DNA of 64,000 bases. It comes from Flavobacterium muglaense. GTDB lineage: Bacteria; Bacteroidota; Bacteroidia; Flavobacteriales; Flavobacteriaceae. The number at the start of each line of letters is the position of its first letter. Position 1 is the first letter of the stretch. Both the position numbers and the translations under genes were made by a program. The stretch covers positions 82,896-146,895 of the forward strand of contig NZ_JACRUK010000005.1 of assembly GCF_014305155.1 (NCBI RefSeq). The letters are read 5' to 3'. The notes below the pieces were generated by a model, which was given only the letters and a program-made list of their open reading frames with translations, was not told the origin of the DNA and ran no database searches. Below are positions 1 to 9,804 of the stretch, piece after piece.

Positions 1-465
1 GGCTTTAAACCTGAAGTATTTTTAACGAGGTATGACATCGATATAAAAGAAGTTTTATCTTTCGGCAACCCTATGGTTATTAGTGCACCAATTTATAAAA
101 TAGAGGTTTTTAATTTAGTTGGTTTTTTTGATCTAAGCCTAGCGGCTTTAGAAGATTGGGATTTTCACTTTAGATGTGCATTACACAATTTAGTTTTTGA
201 ACATATTGGCTATGCAAACAACACCAAAACTTTGATCAGAATTCATCCTGAAAGCATGACGAGTAATGCTGAGAAAACTAGAAATCAAGTTGTGCTATTC
301 CAAAAACACATCCAGAAAAACATATTATATGTTAATTATTTTAATGTGAGGACGGAAGATAAAAGTATTAGAAAAAGAAATAAAAGGGAAAAAATGACAG
401 ATTTAATAGTTGCTTTTATACCACCAATTTTTGTAAAAATTTATAGGTATGTCAAATCAAATTAA
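1..465 (+). CDS. Glycosyltransferase family 2, C-terminal part (5' end lies outside the window)
   Basis: The reading frame is open from the first base, so the gene starts to the left and only about 154 residues are visible. The first in-frame ATG, at 73, sits inside the domain and is not a credible start. The LEDWDF motif near visible residue 50 is the acidic ED motif found late in the catalytic domain of GT2 (GT-A fold) sugar transferases. A basic tail follows. The next gene starts 17 bases before this stop, which suggests translational coupling in the polysaccharide operon. Donor and acceptor sugars cannot be told. Confidence 0.8.
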   Translation, partial: GFKPEVFLTRYDIDIKEVLSFGNPMVISAPIYKIEVFNLVGFFDLSLAALEDWDFHFRCALHNLVFEHIGYANNTKTLIRIHPESMTSNAEKTRNQVVLFQKHIQKNILYVNYFNVRTEDKSIRKRNKREKMTDLIVAFIPPIFVKIYRYVKSN

Positions 466-1549
466 ACCCATTGCCATTTATTTACCACAATTTCATCCAA
501 TTCCTGACAACGACAGATGGTGGGGAAAAGGGTTTACGGAATGGACAAATGTCGCTAAAGCGAAACCATTGTTCAAAGGACACTATCAACCTCACTTACC
601 TGCTGATCTAGGTTTTTATGATTTAAGATTGGAAGAAACTAGATTAGCCCAAGAGCAATTGGCAAAAGAATATGGTATTCATGGTTTTTGTTACTATCAT
701 TATTGGTTTAATGGCAAAAGGCTCTTACATGAACCTTTGGATCGTAAATTAAAAAATCCAAAGGAAAATTTGCCTTTTATGCTGTGTTGGGCAAATGAAA
801 ACTGGACTAGACGTTGGGATGGTGAAGAGCAAGAAATATTAATGAATCAAGAATATAGTTTTGAAGATGATGCACAACATTTTAATTTTCTCTGTCATCA
901 TTACTTTACTGACGAAAGATATATTAGACACAATGGTAAACCAGTTTTTATTATTTATAGACCTAAATTGTTCGCTGATATTAATAAAACTATAAAAATT
1001 TGGAGGGATATTGCCATAGAAAAAGGAATTGGTGAAATGCATTTAGGTTATATGCAGAGTTGGGGGGTTTATGATGACCCCTTACTTATGGGTTTTGATT
1101 TTGCTGTAGAATTTCAACCTGTTTTTCCTAAATCAGCAATTTATAATAGTCCTAAGTCTGAAAATATTTTAAACAGAATATTATCTATTTTTACCTCAGA
1201 AGAAAAAAATGACACAAGCAATATTGTTTTTGACTATAAAAAATTAGTTGCTATTCAAAAGCAAAAAAAGTTTGTTAGTAATGTAAGTCCATGTCTTATC
1301 CCTATGTGGGATAACAGTGCTAGAAGAAAAAAAAATGCAGCTATATTTATTAATTCAACACCTGAAATTTATGGCGATTGGTTGGGGTTTATAGTAAAAA
1401 ACTTTCCTTGGAAACTTAACAATGAAAAGTTTTTATTTATTAATGCTTGGAATGAGTGGGCGGAGGGTAATCACTTAGAGCCATGTCAAAAATGGGGTAA
1501 AAAATATCTAAAAATCACAAAAGAAAACCTTGAAAATAATGGCCAATAA
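449..1549 (+). CDS. WbsX-family / GH99-like protein
   Basis: This 366-residue protein belongs to the WbsX family (GH99-like domain), often found in O-antigen and capsule clusters. The N-terminus carries the family signature YLPQFHPIPDNDRWWGKGF, followed by TEWTNV. A CWANENWTRRWDGEE block lies near residue 112, and the C-terminal AWNEWAEGNHLEP motif near residue 331. These Trp- and Glu-rich motifs are what GH99-type alpha-mannosidase folds use for sugar binding and catalysis. No signal peptide is present, so it should act in the cytoplasm. Whether it transfers or hydrolyses sugars is not settled for the family. The next gene is a paralogue. Confidence 0.85.
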   Translation: MSNQIKPIAIYLPQFHPIPDNDRWWGKGFTEWTNVAKAKPLFKGHYQPHLPADLGFYDLRLEETRLAQEQLAKEYGIHGFCYYHYWFNGKRLLHEPLDRKLKNPKENLPFMLCWANENWTRRWDGEEQEILMNQEYSFEDDAQHFNFLCHHYFTDERYIRHNGKPVFIIYRPKLFADINKTIKIWRDIAIEKGIGEMHLGYMQSWGVYDDPLLMGFDFAVEFQPVFPKSAIYNSPKSENILNRILSIFTSEEKNDTSNIVFDYKKLVAIQKQKKFVSNVSPCLIPMWDNSARRKKNAAIFINSTPEIYGDWLGFIVKNFPWKLNNEKFLFINAWNEWAEGNHLEPCQKWGKKYLKITKENLENNGQ

Positions 1550-2675
1550 AATACAATTTTTAGCTTATTATTTGCCTCAGTTTCATCCTATTCCTGAAAA
1601 CGATAGTTGGTGGGGCAAAGGCTTTACAGAGTGGACTAATGTTACCAAAGCACAGCCTTTGTTCAAAGGACATAATCAACCAATTATGCCAGGCGAATTA
1701 GGTTTTTATGATTTACGAATTCCCGAAATTCAAGAGCAACAAGCACTATTAGCTAAGTCATACGGTATAGATGGTTTTGTATACTATCAGTATTGGTTTG
1801 GTAAGGGGAAAATGCTATTAGAAAAACCCGCAGAAGCCATGCTTAGCAATAAGAATATAGATTTCCCTTTTTGTTTTTGTTGGGCAAACGAAACCTGGAA
1901 AGGTATTTGGCATGGTATTCACGATCCAAGAGTCTTAATAGAACAAACGTATCAAGGCAAGGAAGGTTACCAAGCCTATTTCGAATATTTACTTCCTTTT
2001 TTTCAAGACAAACGATACATCAAAGAGCAGAATAAACCTGTTTTTCATGTGTATAAATTAGATGATATACCAGATATAGCCGTCTTTGTAACTACTTTTA
2101 ATGAACTTGCTATTCAAGAAGGATTTGATGGTATACATTTGATAGCCACGATATGCTCAGAAGCAGTGTTAAATAGCGATTTTGTTTATGGTAAAGTTGG
2201 AGTAGATGTTTTTATGAAAATGCGCTACAGTCAAAAAACTATGTCTCTTAAAAATAGCATTTATCTTACACTAGAGCGAAAATATAATAAGATTACGAAT
2301 AGTTTATATAGAAAGAATAAATCAATTGATGAAAGATCAAAACCTTTAATTTTCGATTATCAGAAAGGTGTGGCAAAAATGAACTCTAGTTTCACAAGTT
2401 TAAAACATATTTCTTGTGTATTTCCAAATTGGGATAATACCGCAAGAACAGGTAAAAAAGCGATGATCTTCATCAATGCCACCCCACTGTCTTGGAAGGT
2501 TCATTTGCAAAATACGGTCAATGAATTATTGAAAAACCCGCATAATCCTCAAATTGTGATTATCAAATCATGGAATGAGTGGGCTGAAGGTAATTATATT
2601 GAACCCGACGCTACTTACGGCAGGCAGTGGCTCGAAGTTGTAAAAAGTGTGAAAGTGAATTTATTATCGCGTTAG
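1539..2675 (+). CDS. WbsX-family / GH99-like protein, second tandem copy
   Basis: A paralogue of the preceding gene with the same landmarks: YLPQFHPIPENDSWWGKGF at the start, CWANETWKGIWHG in the middle and SWNEWAEGNYIEP at the end. An upstream in-frame TTG at 1530 exists, but the ATG at 1539 places the conserved block at the expected distance from the N-terminus and gives 378 residues. The gene overlaps its neighbour by 11 bases. Side-by-side diverged copies suggest that each handles a different linkage or sugar of the same polymer. No signal peptide is seen. Exact chemistry is unknown. Confidence 0.84.
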   Translation: MANKIQFLAYYLPQFHPIPENDSWWGKGFTEWTNVTKAQPLFKGHNQPIMPGELGFYDLRIPEIQEQQALLAKSYGIDGFVYYQYWFGKGKMLLEKPAEAMLSNKNIDFPFCFCWANETWKGIWHGIHDPRVLIEQTYQGKEGYQAYFEYLLPFFQDKRYIKEQNKPVFHVYKLDDIPDIAVFVTTFNELAIQEGFDGIHLIATICSEAVLNSDFVYGKVGVDVFMKMRYSQKTMSLKNSIYLTLERKYNKITNSLYRKNKSIDERSKPLIFDYQKGVAKMNSSFTSLKHISCVFPNWDNTARTGKKAMIFINATPLSWKVHLQNTVNELLKNPHNPQIVIIKSWNEWAEGNYIEPDATYGRQWLEVVKSVKVNLLSR

Positions 2676-2716
2676 ATGTTATAAAAAGCAAAGTGAAAAA
2701 TAATAATAGTACAGTT

Positions 2717-3619
2717 ATGAAATCATTAGTTTCGATTATTATCCCTTGCTACAACCAAGATCAATTCTTGGATGAAACTTTGCAATCTGTTTTTAATCAA
2801 ACGTATTCAAATTGGGAATGTATTATTATAAATGATGGCAGTGTAGATCGTACCGAAATTATCGCAACGGAATGGGTTACTAAAGATAATAGGTTTAAAT
2901 ATACAAATCAGGTAAATAAAGGCGTTAGTGCAGCAAGAAACAGTGGGCTAACACTCGCAAAAGGAGAATATATTCAGTTTTTAGATGCAGATGATGTACT
3001 AGCAGTAGATAAAGTACAAATTTCTCTTGAGGCAATATTTAAAAACAATGTTCAAGTTTGCTGCTGTAATTATTCAATGTTTACCAAATCGACGATACAT
3101 GTATTACCTCCTTTCTCTAAATTAGCCTCTTTTGAATTTAATTTTGAGAATCTTGCAAGGTATTGGAATGATGGTTTTACAATTCCTATTCATTGTTGGT
3201 TTTTTAAGGCAGATTTATTTGATGCTGTTATATTTCCTGAGGGTCTAACTGCTCAGGAAGATTGGATAGTTTGGCTTAGAATATTTCAGAAATCCCCAAA
3301 GACTTTCTATATTGATGAACAGTTGGCTTTTTACCGTTTAAATCCAAAAGGACGCACACAAATCAAAGGTTTTTTTAATGAAACGCTTGAAGCCATTCAT
3401 TATTTAAAAGATTTTTTAAATGAAGCTGAATTTCAAAAACTTTACGAATCGGCCATAATTAGGAATCATAACGGGATGACTTATTGGAGAGAAAGAGAAG
3501 TGAATTTAAAAAAGTCAAATACCTATCAGTTTGGTTTGTTGTGTAAAAAAGTAACTGAGAAATTAGGTTTGTTAGCCTTTGCAAAAGCAGTCTTTTTATA
3601 TCTTAAATCTTTAAAGTAA
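2717..3619 (+). CDS. Glycosyltransferase family 2
   Basis: A GT-A fold transferase of about 300 residues. The start ATG at 2717 puts SIIIPCYNQDQFLDETL at the N-terminus. A longer frame from GTG at 2627 would run back into the previous gene and adds no domain. NDGSVD (UDP-sugar contact), the metal-binding LDADD and the late QEDW acidic motif are all present. A hydrophobic or basic C-terminal tail may bring it to the membrane where lipid-linked glycans are built. The stretch NQTYSNWECIII is nearly repeated in the gene at 6718, so the two are paralogues. Sugar specificity is not predictable. Confidence 0.85.
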   Translation: MKSLVSIIIPCYNQDQFLDETLQSVFNQTYSNWECIIINDGSVDRTEIIATEWVTKDNRFKYTNQVNKGVSAARNSGLTLAKGEYIQFLDADDVLAVDKVQISLEAIFKNNVQVCCCNYSMFTKSTIHVLPPFSKLASFEFNFENLARYWNDGFTIPIHCWFFKADLFDAVIFPEGLTAQEDWIVWLRIFQKSPKTFYIDEQLAFYRLNPKGRTQIKGFFNETLEAIHYLKDFLNEAEFQKLYESAIIRNHNGMTYWREREVNLKKSNTYQFGLLCKKVTEKLGLLAFAKAVFLYLKSLK

Positions 3620-3624
3620 AAGCA

Positions 3625-4536
3625 TTGGTATTAGCTATTGTTATTCCGTATTATAAAATCCGTTTTTTTGAAGCTACCTTGCAATCGCTGGCGCTTCAAA
3701 CAGATAAACGCTTCAAAGTTTATATTGGAAATGATGCTAGTGATCAGGATCCATCGAAACTTTTAGAGAAATTTAAAAGTCAATTTGATTTTGAATATCA
3801 GTATTACGAAACTAACTTAGGCTCGATATCGTTAACACAACAATGGGAACGTTGTTTGGCTATGGTCGGCAACCAAGATTGGGTAATGATTCTAGGTGAT
3901 GATGATACTATTGATGCTAATTGCGTGGCACTATTTTACCAAAATAAAGATCTGGTTGAAAGTAAGAATTGCAAAGTGATTCGCTACGCAACGCAAGTAA
4001 TCGATCAGAACGATGCAACATTATCTGGTATATATACACATCCTATGTATGAGACTTCGGCTGATTTTTTGATGCGTAAGTTTAAGGGTGGCACCCGCTC
4101 TTCGTTAAGTGAATTTATTTTTAATAAAGATGCTTTGCTCAAGCATAAATTTAAGGATCTTCCTTTGGCTTGGTTTTCGGATATTTTAGCGGTGCTCGAA
4201 GTGTCCAATTTTGGATTAATTTATACGATTAATGAGGCCGTTGTGCAATTTAGGTTAAGTGGTGATAACATCACATCTAGAGCTGATAATTTAGTTTTAA
4301 AAAACGAAGCTAGTTTTGAGTTTTTCTATTATTTGATCAAGGAGAAAAAGGGATTTTTTAGCGACCTTCAAATCCCTGTTTTACAAGAGAATCTTGAAAA
4401 AACGTTTTTATATAATAAAAAAAACATTCGGTTTTGGGTACTTTTTACGAAGTTGTACTTGAGCAAAGGTTACTTTAAAAAATATATTAAGTTCCTGATA
4501 AAAAGTGGACTGATGGTTCTAAAAAAAATATCATGA
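3625..4536 (+). CDS. Glycosyltransferase family 2
   Basis: This 303-residue protein starts with VLAIVIPYYKIRFFEATLQSL, the usual first beta strand of GT2 enzymes, shortened here to 20 residues or fewer in spirit. The start is TTG at 3625; no ATG lies close enough to retain that strand. NDASDQD and the metal-binding GDDDTID motif follow. The gene lies 5 bases after its neighbour, and its stop overlaps the next start as ATGA, so it is probably translated in a coupled chain. It is likely cytoplasmic or membrane-associated. The donor sugar is unknown. Confidence 0.82.
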   Translation: MVLAIVIPYYKIRFFEATLQSLALQTDKRFKVYIGNDASDQDPSKLLEKFKSQFDFEYQYYETNLGSISLTQQWERCLAMVGNQDWVMILGDDDTIDANCVALFYQNKDLVESKNCKVIRYATQVIDQNDATLSGIYTHPMYETSADFLMRKFKGGTRSSLSEFIFNKDALLKHKFKDLPLAWFSDILAVLEVSNFGLIYTINEAVVQFRLSGDNITSRADNLVLKNEASFEFFYYLIKEKKGFFSDLQIPVLQENLEKTFLYNKKNIRFWVLFTKLYLSKGYFKKYIKFLIKSGLMVLKKIS

Positions 4537-5753
4537 AGATATTAATAATTGTTCAAGATCTTAGGGTTTCAGGAACTAGTGAAGGGATCGTTTCTCGTTC
4601 TTTTATTGGTAAGTTGTCCCATTTATATCCCAATGCAGTGCTAGATGTGCACTATTTCATGTACTACAAACACGAGTATGACAAGGAGATTTTGCCGGTG
4701 AATAGTATAACTGAATACCTAATAAAAAGGAAGCCCTCTTTTTTATTAAAAATTACTAATGCCATTTATAGAAGAGTTTTTACAAAGTCATTGTACAAAT
4801 TGTTTTTATTAAACCAGTATAAAAAAGCAATATCAAAAATTAATGCAGATGCTTATGATTTGGTTTTTGTTCGTAGTGCAGGGTTAGAGTATGAAACTAT
4901 TTTAGGTTTAGAAGGCTTGCCTATTTTGTCGAAAGCTATTATTAATTTTCATGATCCGTTTCCACTGTTTTTTGATTCCTCAGGAACTGGTCCTCTGACA
5001 GAAAAAGACTTAATTGATTTTAAATCAATGTATTCTGTTGTTCAAAAGGCCTTTCGCTGTACAACACCCTCGCATTTACTGTCAAAAGATTTGCAATTGA
5101 TTTATGGTAATCAAAAAAAGTTTTATACACTGCCACATCAGTATGATAAACACGTTTTTGACTTGTCTAAAGTAACTCAGGTTCGGAAAAAACAAAAGCC
5201 AATTTCTATTTCCTATCATGGAGGGTTACAATTTGGTCGGAACATAGATATTCTAATTGATGCATACATATCGTTGATTAGAAAAAACAAATTGATTTTG
5301 GAGCAGTCGGAATTAGTTCTCCGCTTGAAGAGCTCGGAAAATAATAGATTAAAAGAAAAATACAAAGTATTTGATACCATTCATATTTTAGATAGTTTGG
5401 ATTTTTCAAATTCTGCAAACGAACAGAAAGAGGAAGCTGATATTATTGTTTTAATAGAAAGTGTGTTAGATTATAGCAATATCTTACTTGGGAAAGCGCC
5501 ATTAGTAGCGTCACTCGATAAGCCGGTTTTAGCGTTATTGCCAAAGGTATGTGAATTGCGCACTATTATAAATGATGATAAATACATGGCCACAAGTAAT
5601 GATCAAAACGATATAGCAATAAAATTAGAAGCATTAATTATAACTACTTTAGATAAAAAAGAGATTTCGGCTGCCTTTGGTAATTATTTTAGTGATGTAC
5701 AATTTAATGATAATATTGATTTTATTATTAATTTGGAACCTTTTAAAAATTAA
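4533..5753 (+). CDS. Putative GT-B glycosyltransferase (GT4-like)
   Basis: A 406-residue protein with the two-domain outline of GT-B glycosyltransferases. The N-terminal strand MKILIIVQDLRVSGTSEG resembles the acceptor-domain start of GT4 enzymes. A SYHGGLQFGRNIDILIDAY segment near residue 230 matches the start of the nucleotide-binding domain. The usual C-terminal E-x7-E loop is not clear, so membership is less certain than for the GT4 genes at 21503 or 27310. It overlaps the preceding gene by 4 bases. Its position inside the operon supports a role in polysaccharide assembly. Confidence 0.65.
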   Translation: MKILIIVQDLRVSGTSEGIVSRSFIGKLSHLYPNAVLDVHYFMYYKHEYDKEILPVNSITEYLIKRKPSFLLKITNAIYRRVFTKSLYKLFLLNQYKKAISKINADAYDLVFVRSAGLEYETILGLEGLPILSKAIINFHDPFPLFFDSSGTGPLTEKDLIDFKSMYSVVQKAFRCTTPSHLLSKDLQLIYGNQKKFYTLPHQYDKHVFDLSKVTQVRKKQKPISISYHGGLQFGRNIDILIDAYISLIRKNKLILEQSELVLRLKSSENNRLKEKYKVFDTIHILDSLDFSNSANEQKEEADIIVLIESVLDYSNILLGKAPLVASLDKPVLALLPKVCELRTIINDDKYMATSNDQNDIAIKLEALIITTLDKKEISAAFGNYFSDVQFNDNIDFIINLEPFKN

Positions 5754-5758
5754 CTCTA

Positions 5759-6652
5759 ATGAGAAAGATTATTTACACATTGATCTCCAAATGTGGATAT
5801 AGGATTGAAAATAAAAACAAAATTAACGTCGAAAATTTAAAATTTGTAAATCAATTTGAAGCAAGAATTAATCAGCATTTGGTAGTAAAATCAATAGAGT
5901 TTATTAAGGAAATTTTGTATTCGTTTCCAGATCTGCAAATCAAGGACTGTGACTACGGACTAAATTTTAATTTCCAAGAAATTAAAATCTATGTAGAAAC
6001 GTATGAGGAAATATTAATAATTTCAGAGATTTTTGTGAAAAAGGAATATGATTTTTTTACAAGTGAAAAGATAGTTTTATGTGATATTGGTGCAAATATA
6101 GGTTTAGCATCGATTTTTTTATCGCTTAAAGAAAATATAGAAGCTATTTATGCATTTGAACCGGTTCGTCAAACTTATCATCAAGCGTTAATTAATTTTA
6201 AAATGAATAGTCATTTTTTAAAAGTCAAATCTATCAAAAATTATGGATTAGCTAAAAATGACCGAGATCAAGTTTTTCTATTTAATAGTAATGTAAAGGG
6301 AAACACGGGAATACGTGGATCTAAAAGCAGTAGTTTTGTTGCAGAAGCGGTTACTAATGTCAATGTCAAATTGAAAAACGCTTCCAATGAAATTGAAATG
6401 ATACTTAAAGAGCATCCTAATTCAAAAATAGCAATTAAGGTTGATTGCGAAGGTGCCGAGTATGAGATTTTTGAGGACTTAAATGAGTCTGGATGCCTGA
6501 AGAAAATAGATTATATCATTTTGGAATGGCATGATGAAGGTAGTTCATCATTGGAGTTGATCTTAAGGGATAATAAATTTGAATATTTTGCACGCAATAT
6601 GGCTTTAAGCACAGGAATGATATATGCGATTAATAGAGGTAAGAACTTATGA
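5759..6652 (+). CDS. FkbM family methyltransferase
   Basis: This 297-residue protein has an SAM-binding glycine motif, LCDIGANIGLASIF, near residue 115, then the acidic YAFEPVRQTY segment. The IKVDCEGAEYEIF motif near residue 227 is typical of FkbM-type O-methyltransferases, which are common in capsule and glycan clusters. The product would methylate a sugar hydroxyl of the polymer or its precursor in the cytoplasm. It lies 5 bases after the previous gene, within the operon. The acceptor cannot be told from sequence. Confidence 0.82.
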   Translation: MRKIIYTLISKCGYRIENKNKINVENLKFVNQFEARINQHLVVKSIEFIKEILYSFPDLQIKDCDYGLNFNFQEIKIYVETYEEILIISEIFVKKEYDFFTSEKIVLCDIGANIGLASIFLSLKENIEAIYAFEPVRQTYHQALINFKMNSHFLKVKSIKNYGLAKNDRDQVFLFNSNVKGNTGIRGSKSSSFVAEAVTNVNVKLKNASNEIEMILKEHPNSKIAIKVDCEGAEYEIFEDLNESGCLKKIDYIILEWHDEGSSSLELILRDNKFEYFARNMALSTGMIYAINRGKNL

Positions 6653-6717
6653 TGGTTATTTAGAATCTTTATTGTTTTGAAACTTTTTAATAAAATTATA
6701 ATGAAAATTAATAATCG

Positions 6718-7656
6718 ATGAATCCTTTAATTTCTGTAATTATTCCCACTTATAATAGAGCGGATTTAATAGGCGATACATTAGATAGTATTGTGGATCA
6801 AACATACTCAAATTGGGAATGTATCATTATTGACGATCATAGCAACGATGATTCATTTTCTGTAATCAGTAGGTATGTAGAACTGGATTCTCGCTTTAGA
6901 TATTATTCTAGGCCGATAGAAAGACCTAAAGGAGCCAATTCTTGCAGAAACTATGGATACAAGCTGTCGAAAGGAATTTACATTAATTGGTTTGATAGTG
7001 ATGATTTGATGTGTCCTACTTGCTTAGAAAAGCAATTGAATTCCTTGTCTTTGGGGGCAGATGTAAGTGTTTGTAAACTAGAGTATTTTGATGCGGAATC
7101 AGGGTGTTGGGACAAAATAAATAATATCTACTCTGAAAATTTGATTCAAGATTATTTAATTGGAAAAGTACAGTTTTATGTTTCGCCGCCAATGTGGACA
7201 AAAAAATTTCTTGCAAATCAAATTGAATTATTTGATGAAACCATAAGAAATTTAGACGATTGGGATTTTAATTTAAGAATGATATATCAAAAGCCTAAAA
7301 TCACTTATCTAGATGAAGTACTTATTAAGTATAGAGTTCACAGTAGATCATTGTCGCAACAAATTAAAAAGCTAGATATAGATGAAGTTAAGTCGGAGTT
7401 TAGAGCTAGGCATAAACATTCTCAAATAATAAAAAACAATAATCAAATTGATCTTTCAATTGTTCAGGTGTATATAAAAGATCGTTATAAGTATTTATTT
7501 CGGGAAGCAATGGTTAGGCGTGACGAACATAACTTGTATTATTTAAAAGGTCTTCTATTTTCACAATTATATTTGTTTGATTTTTTAGGTGTTTTTAAAA
7601 CCTTATTTGGTTTTTTGGTGTTCCGTATATTTAATAAAGGTTATAAATTGTTGTAG
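6718..7656 (+). CDS. Glycosyltransferase family 2
   Basis: A 312-residue GT-A fold enzyme with SVIIPTYNRADLIGDTLDS at the N-terminus, IIDDHSNDDS, the metal-binding WFDSDDLM motif and the late LDDWDFNLRM acidic motif. The region up to about residue 45 is closely related to the GT2 gene at 2717. A 65-base AT-rich gap precedes it, in which no exact TAnnTTTG box is seen, so read-through from upstream is likely. The C-terminus is hydrophobic and may contact the membrane. Specificity unknown. Confidence 0.85.
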   Translation: MNPLISVIIPTYNRADLIGDTLDSIVDQTYSNWECIIIDDHSNDDSFSVISRYVELDSRFRYYSRPIERPKGANSCRNYGYKLSKGIYINWFDSDDLMCPTCLEKQLNSLSLGADVSVCKLEYFDAESGCWDKINNIYSENLIQDYLIGKVQFYVSPPMWTKKFLANQIELFDETIRNLDDWDFNLRMIYQKPKITYLDEVLIKYRVHSRSLSQQIKKLDIDEVKSEFRARHKHSQIIKNNNQIDLSIVQVYIKDRYKYLFREAMVRRDEHNLYYLKGLLFSQLYLFDFLGVFKTLFGFLVFRIFNKGYKLL

Positions 7657-7659
7657 CAA

Positions 7660-8808
7660 ATGAAGATACTTTTTGTTTCGATGAATTCAATTCATTTTGT
7701 TCGATGGATCGAGAATTTAAAAGACTCTGAACATGATTTATATTGGTTTGATGTTTTGGATAGAGGGGAATTACAAACTTTCCCCAGAGTGAAGCAATAT
7801 GCCAAATGGAAAGAACGAAAAATGCCATATATAAAAGGGGAATATTTTTTGAAAAAAAAAATGTCCACAGTTTTTAATATTATCCAGCCTTTGCTTGAAG
7901 TTACTATTGACGAAAAATTAAAGCAAATAATAGAAGAAATTAATCCTGATGTCGTTCACAGTTTTGAAATGCAAAATTGTTCGTATCCAATTTTGAGGAC
8001 AATGAAGAAATTTCCTAATTTAAAATGGATCTATTCGTGCTGGGGAAATGACCTATATTATTACAAAGATTTAAGCAGGCATAATGCGAAATTAAGAAAG
8101 GTGTTGCAGAGGGTTGATTACCTGCAAGCGGATTGTGAACGTGACTGTAAACTAGCAGTTGGATTAGGTTTTTCTGGATATCTTAATGAGGTAATCCCCG
8201 GAGGAACTGGATATATGGTTGAATCTTTGGCGAAGCATAAAAAGGAAATTGCAGAGCGAAAAATAATTTTAATAAAAGGGTACCAACATATTTTTGGAAG
8301 AGCTTTAATTGTTGTACAAGAAATGGAAAAGATACAGTTAACTTATCCAGAATATGAAATCGTAATATTTGGGTCTCACCAAGAAGTGTGCTCTTTTATC
8401 GAAAATAAAAAATTGCCTTTTAAATTTTTCACACGTAACGAGTTATCTCAACAGGAATTACTTCAATTAATGGGGCAATCCCTTTTATATATTGGCAACA
8501 GTATTTCAGATGGTATACCTAATACTCTTTTAGAGGCTATTGTCATGGGAGCTTTCCCTATTCAGTCTAATCCAGGAAACGCAACCGCTGAAATTATAGC
8601 TGATGGTATAAACGGTTTTTTAATTAATGATCCCGAGTGTAACAACGAAATATATTCTATTATATGTAAGGCTTTGAATAATAAGTCATTAATTGCTAAA
8701 GCATATGCTTTCAATGAAAATATTGCCAAACTACGTTTGGATTATGCTATTAATAATATAAAAGTTAATAATTTGTATCGAAAAATTGTAAATGAGAGTC
8801 GGTCATAA
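7660..8808 (+). CDS. Glycosyltransferase family 4 (GT-B)
   Basis: A 382-residue protein. MKILFVSMNSIHFVRWIENL is the usual acceptor-domain strand. SCWGNDLYYYKD near residue 126 and the C-terminal block ISDGIPNTLLEAIVMGAFP near residue 285 match the donor-binding E-x7-E region of GT4 retaining transferases. It follows the previous stop by 3 bases and overlaps the next gene by 17. It is probably cytoplasmic at the inner face of the membrane, extending the lipid-linked repeat unit. Confidence 0.82.
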   Translation: MKILFVSMNSIHFVRWIENLKDSEHDLYWFDVLDRGELQTFPRVKQYAKWKERKMPYIKGEYFLKKKMSTVFNIIQPLLEVTIDEKLKQIIEEINPDVVHSFEMQNCSYPILRTMKKFPNLKWIYSCWGNDLYYYKDLSRHNAKLRKVLQRVDYLQADCERDCKLAVGLGFSGYLNEVIPGGTGYMVESLAKHKKEIAERKIILIKGYQHIFGRALIVVQEMEKIQLTYPEYEIVIFGSHQEVCSFIENKKLPFKFFTRNELSQQELLQLMGQSLLYIGNSISDGIPNTLLEAIVMGAFPIQSNPGNATAEIIADGINGFLINDPECNNEIYSIICKALNNKSLIAKAYAFNENIAKLRLDYAINNIKVNNLYRKIVNESRS

Positions 8809-9802
8809 CCCACATAAAGATCAATTGTTAAGTGCACCAGATTATCTACATCAGGTGGTTATTCCGGTGTATATACCGCATCAAGAAGATTATTTTAAAG
8901 ATAGTTTTAGGATCTTACAATTATGCATCAATTCGTTAGTGGCAACGGTACACGCTAAAACATGCATTAGTATTGTTAATAATGGGAGTTGTGATGACGT
9001 AAAAATATATCTCAATGAATTATACGAACAAAAGCTAATTCAGGAATTGATACATACCGAGAATATTGGCAAACTAAATGCTGTTTTAAAAGGAATTGCA
9101 GGCAATGCAATTCCATTAGTCACAATTGCAGATGCCGATGTTTTGTTTTTAAATAGTTGGCAAAGTGAAACGACAAAGATTTTCAATCAGGTACCGCAAG
9201 CGGGCGTAGTGGGTATAGCGCCTCAATTTAAAATGTATGAAGGCCATTGCGGTAATGTGTTATTGGCTAATTTGTTCAATGGTAAAATGTGCTTTAGTCC
9301 CGTTAAAAATCAAGAAGCCTTAATTCGTTTTTATCACAGTATAGGATGGGATAGAAATTATAATCAAGATTACTTAAAATACAATTTGTCATTAACCATT
9401 AATCCAGATCTGAAAGTATTGATTGGATCAGGACATTTTGTAGCGACTTATAAAAAAGATGTTTTTGAAAATATAGTGAGTTATATAGGTTACAAAATGG
9501 GAGGAGACAGCGAAGGCTATCTGGATAAATTACCTTTAGAAAAAGATTATTGGCGTTTAACAACTCAGGATAATTATGCCTTTCACATGGGTAATGTGCA
9601 TGAAGATTGGATGGTCGTACCTGCAAAAAATGAGCTAAAAGTAGATTTTCCTACCATCAATTTCTCAAAAAGAAAACCCATTAATACAGTCGTGTATTTT
9701 GTTAAAAACAGATTGTTTGTAAAATTTTTATCGTTTGGTTGGCTGAATACACTTTTTTTACGTTGTAAAAAATTACCAAAACACATGATTAAAAGGTATT
9801 AA
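8792..9802 (+). CDS. Glycosyltransferase family 2-like protein
   Basis: This 336-residue protein begins QVVIPVYIPHQEDYFKDSF at about residue 22, then SIVNNGSCDD and LVTIADADVLFLNSW, the last carrying a DxD metal-binding motif. The order matches a GT-A glycosyltransferase, although the sequence is more divergent than its neighbours. The chosen ATG overlaps the preceding stop by 17 bases. A later LYEKDYW-like acidic patch near residue 245 may supply the base. Its role in the cluster is inferred from context. Confidence 0.72.
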   Translation: MRVGHNPHKDQLLSAPDYLHQVVIPVYIPHQEDYFKDSFRILQLCINSLVATVHAKTCISIVNNGSCDDVKIYLNELYEQKLIQELIHTENIGKLNAVLKGIAGNAIPLVTIADADVLFLNSWQSETTKIFNQVPQAGVVGIAPQFKMYEGHCGNVLLANLFNGKMCFSPVKNQEALIRFYHSIGWDRNYNQDYLKYNLSLTINPDLKVLIGSGHFVATYKKDVFENIVSYIGYKMGGDSEGYLDKLPLEKDYWRLTTQDNYAFHMGNVHEDWMVVPAKNELKVDFPTINFSKRKPINTVVYFVKNRLFVKFLSFGWLNTLFLRCKKLPKHMIKRY

Positions 9803-9804
9803 AA

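Noticed and set aside
2627..2716. N-terminal extension of the GT2 gene from GTG at 2627
   Set aside because: It overlaps the end of the WbsX gene and adds 30 residues with no match to the GT2 fold; the ATG at 2717 begins the first strand.
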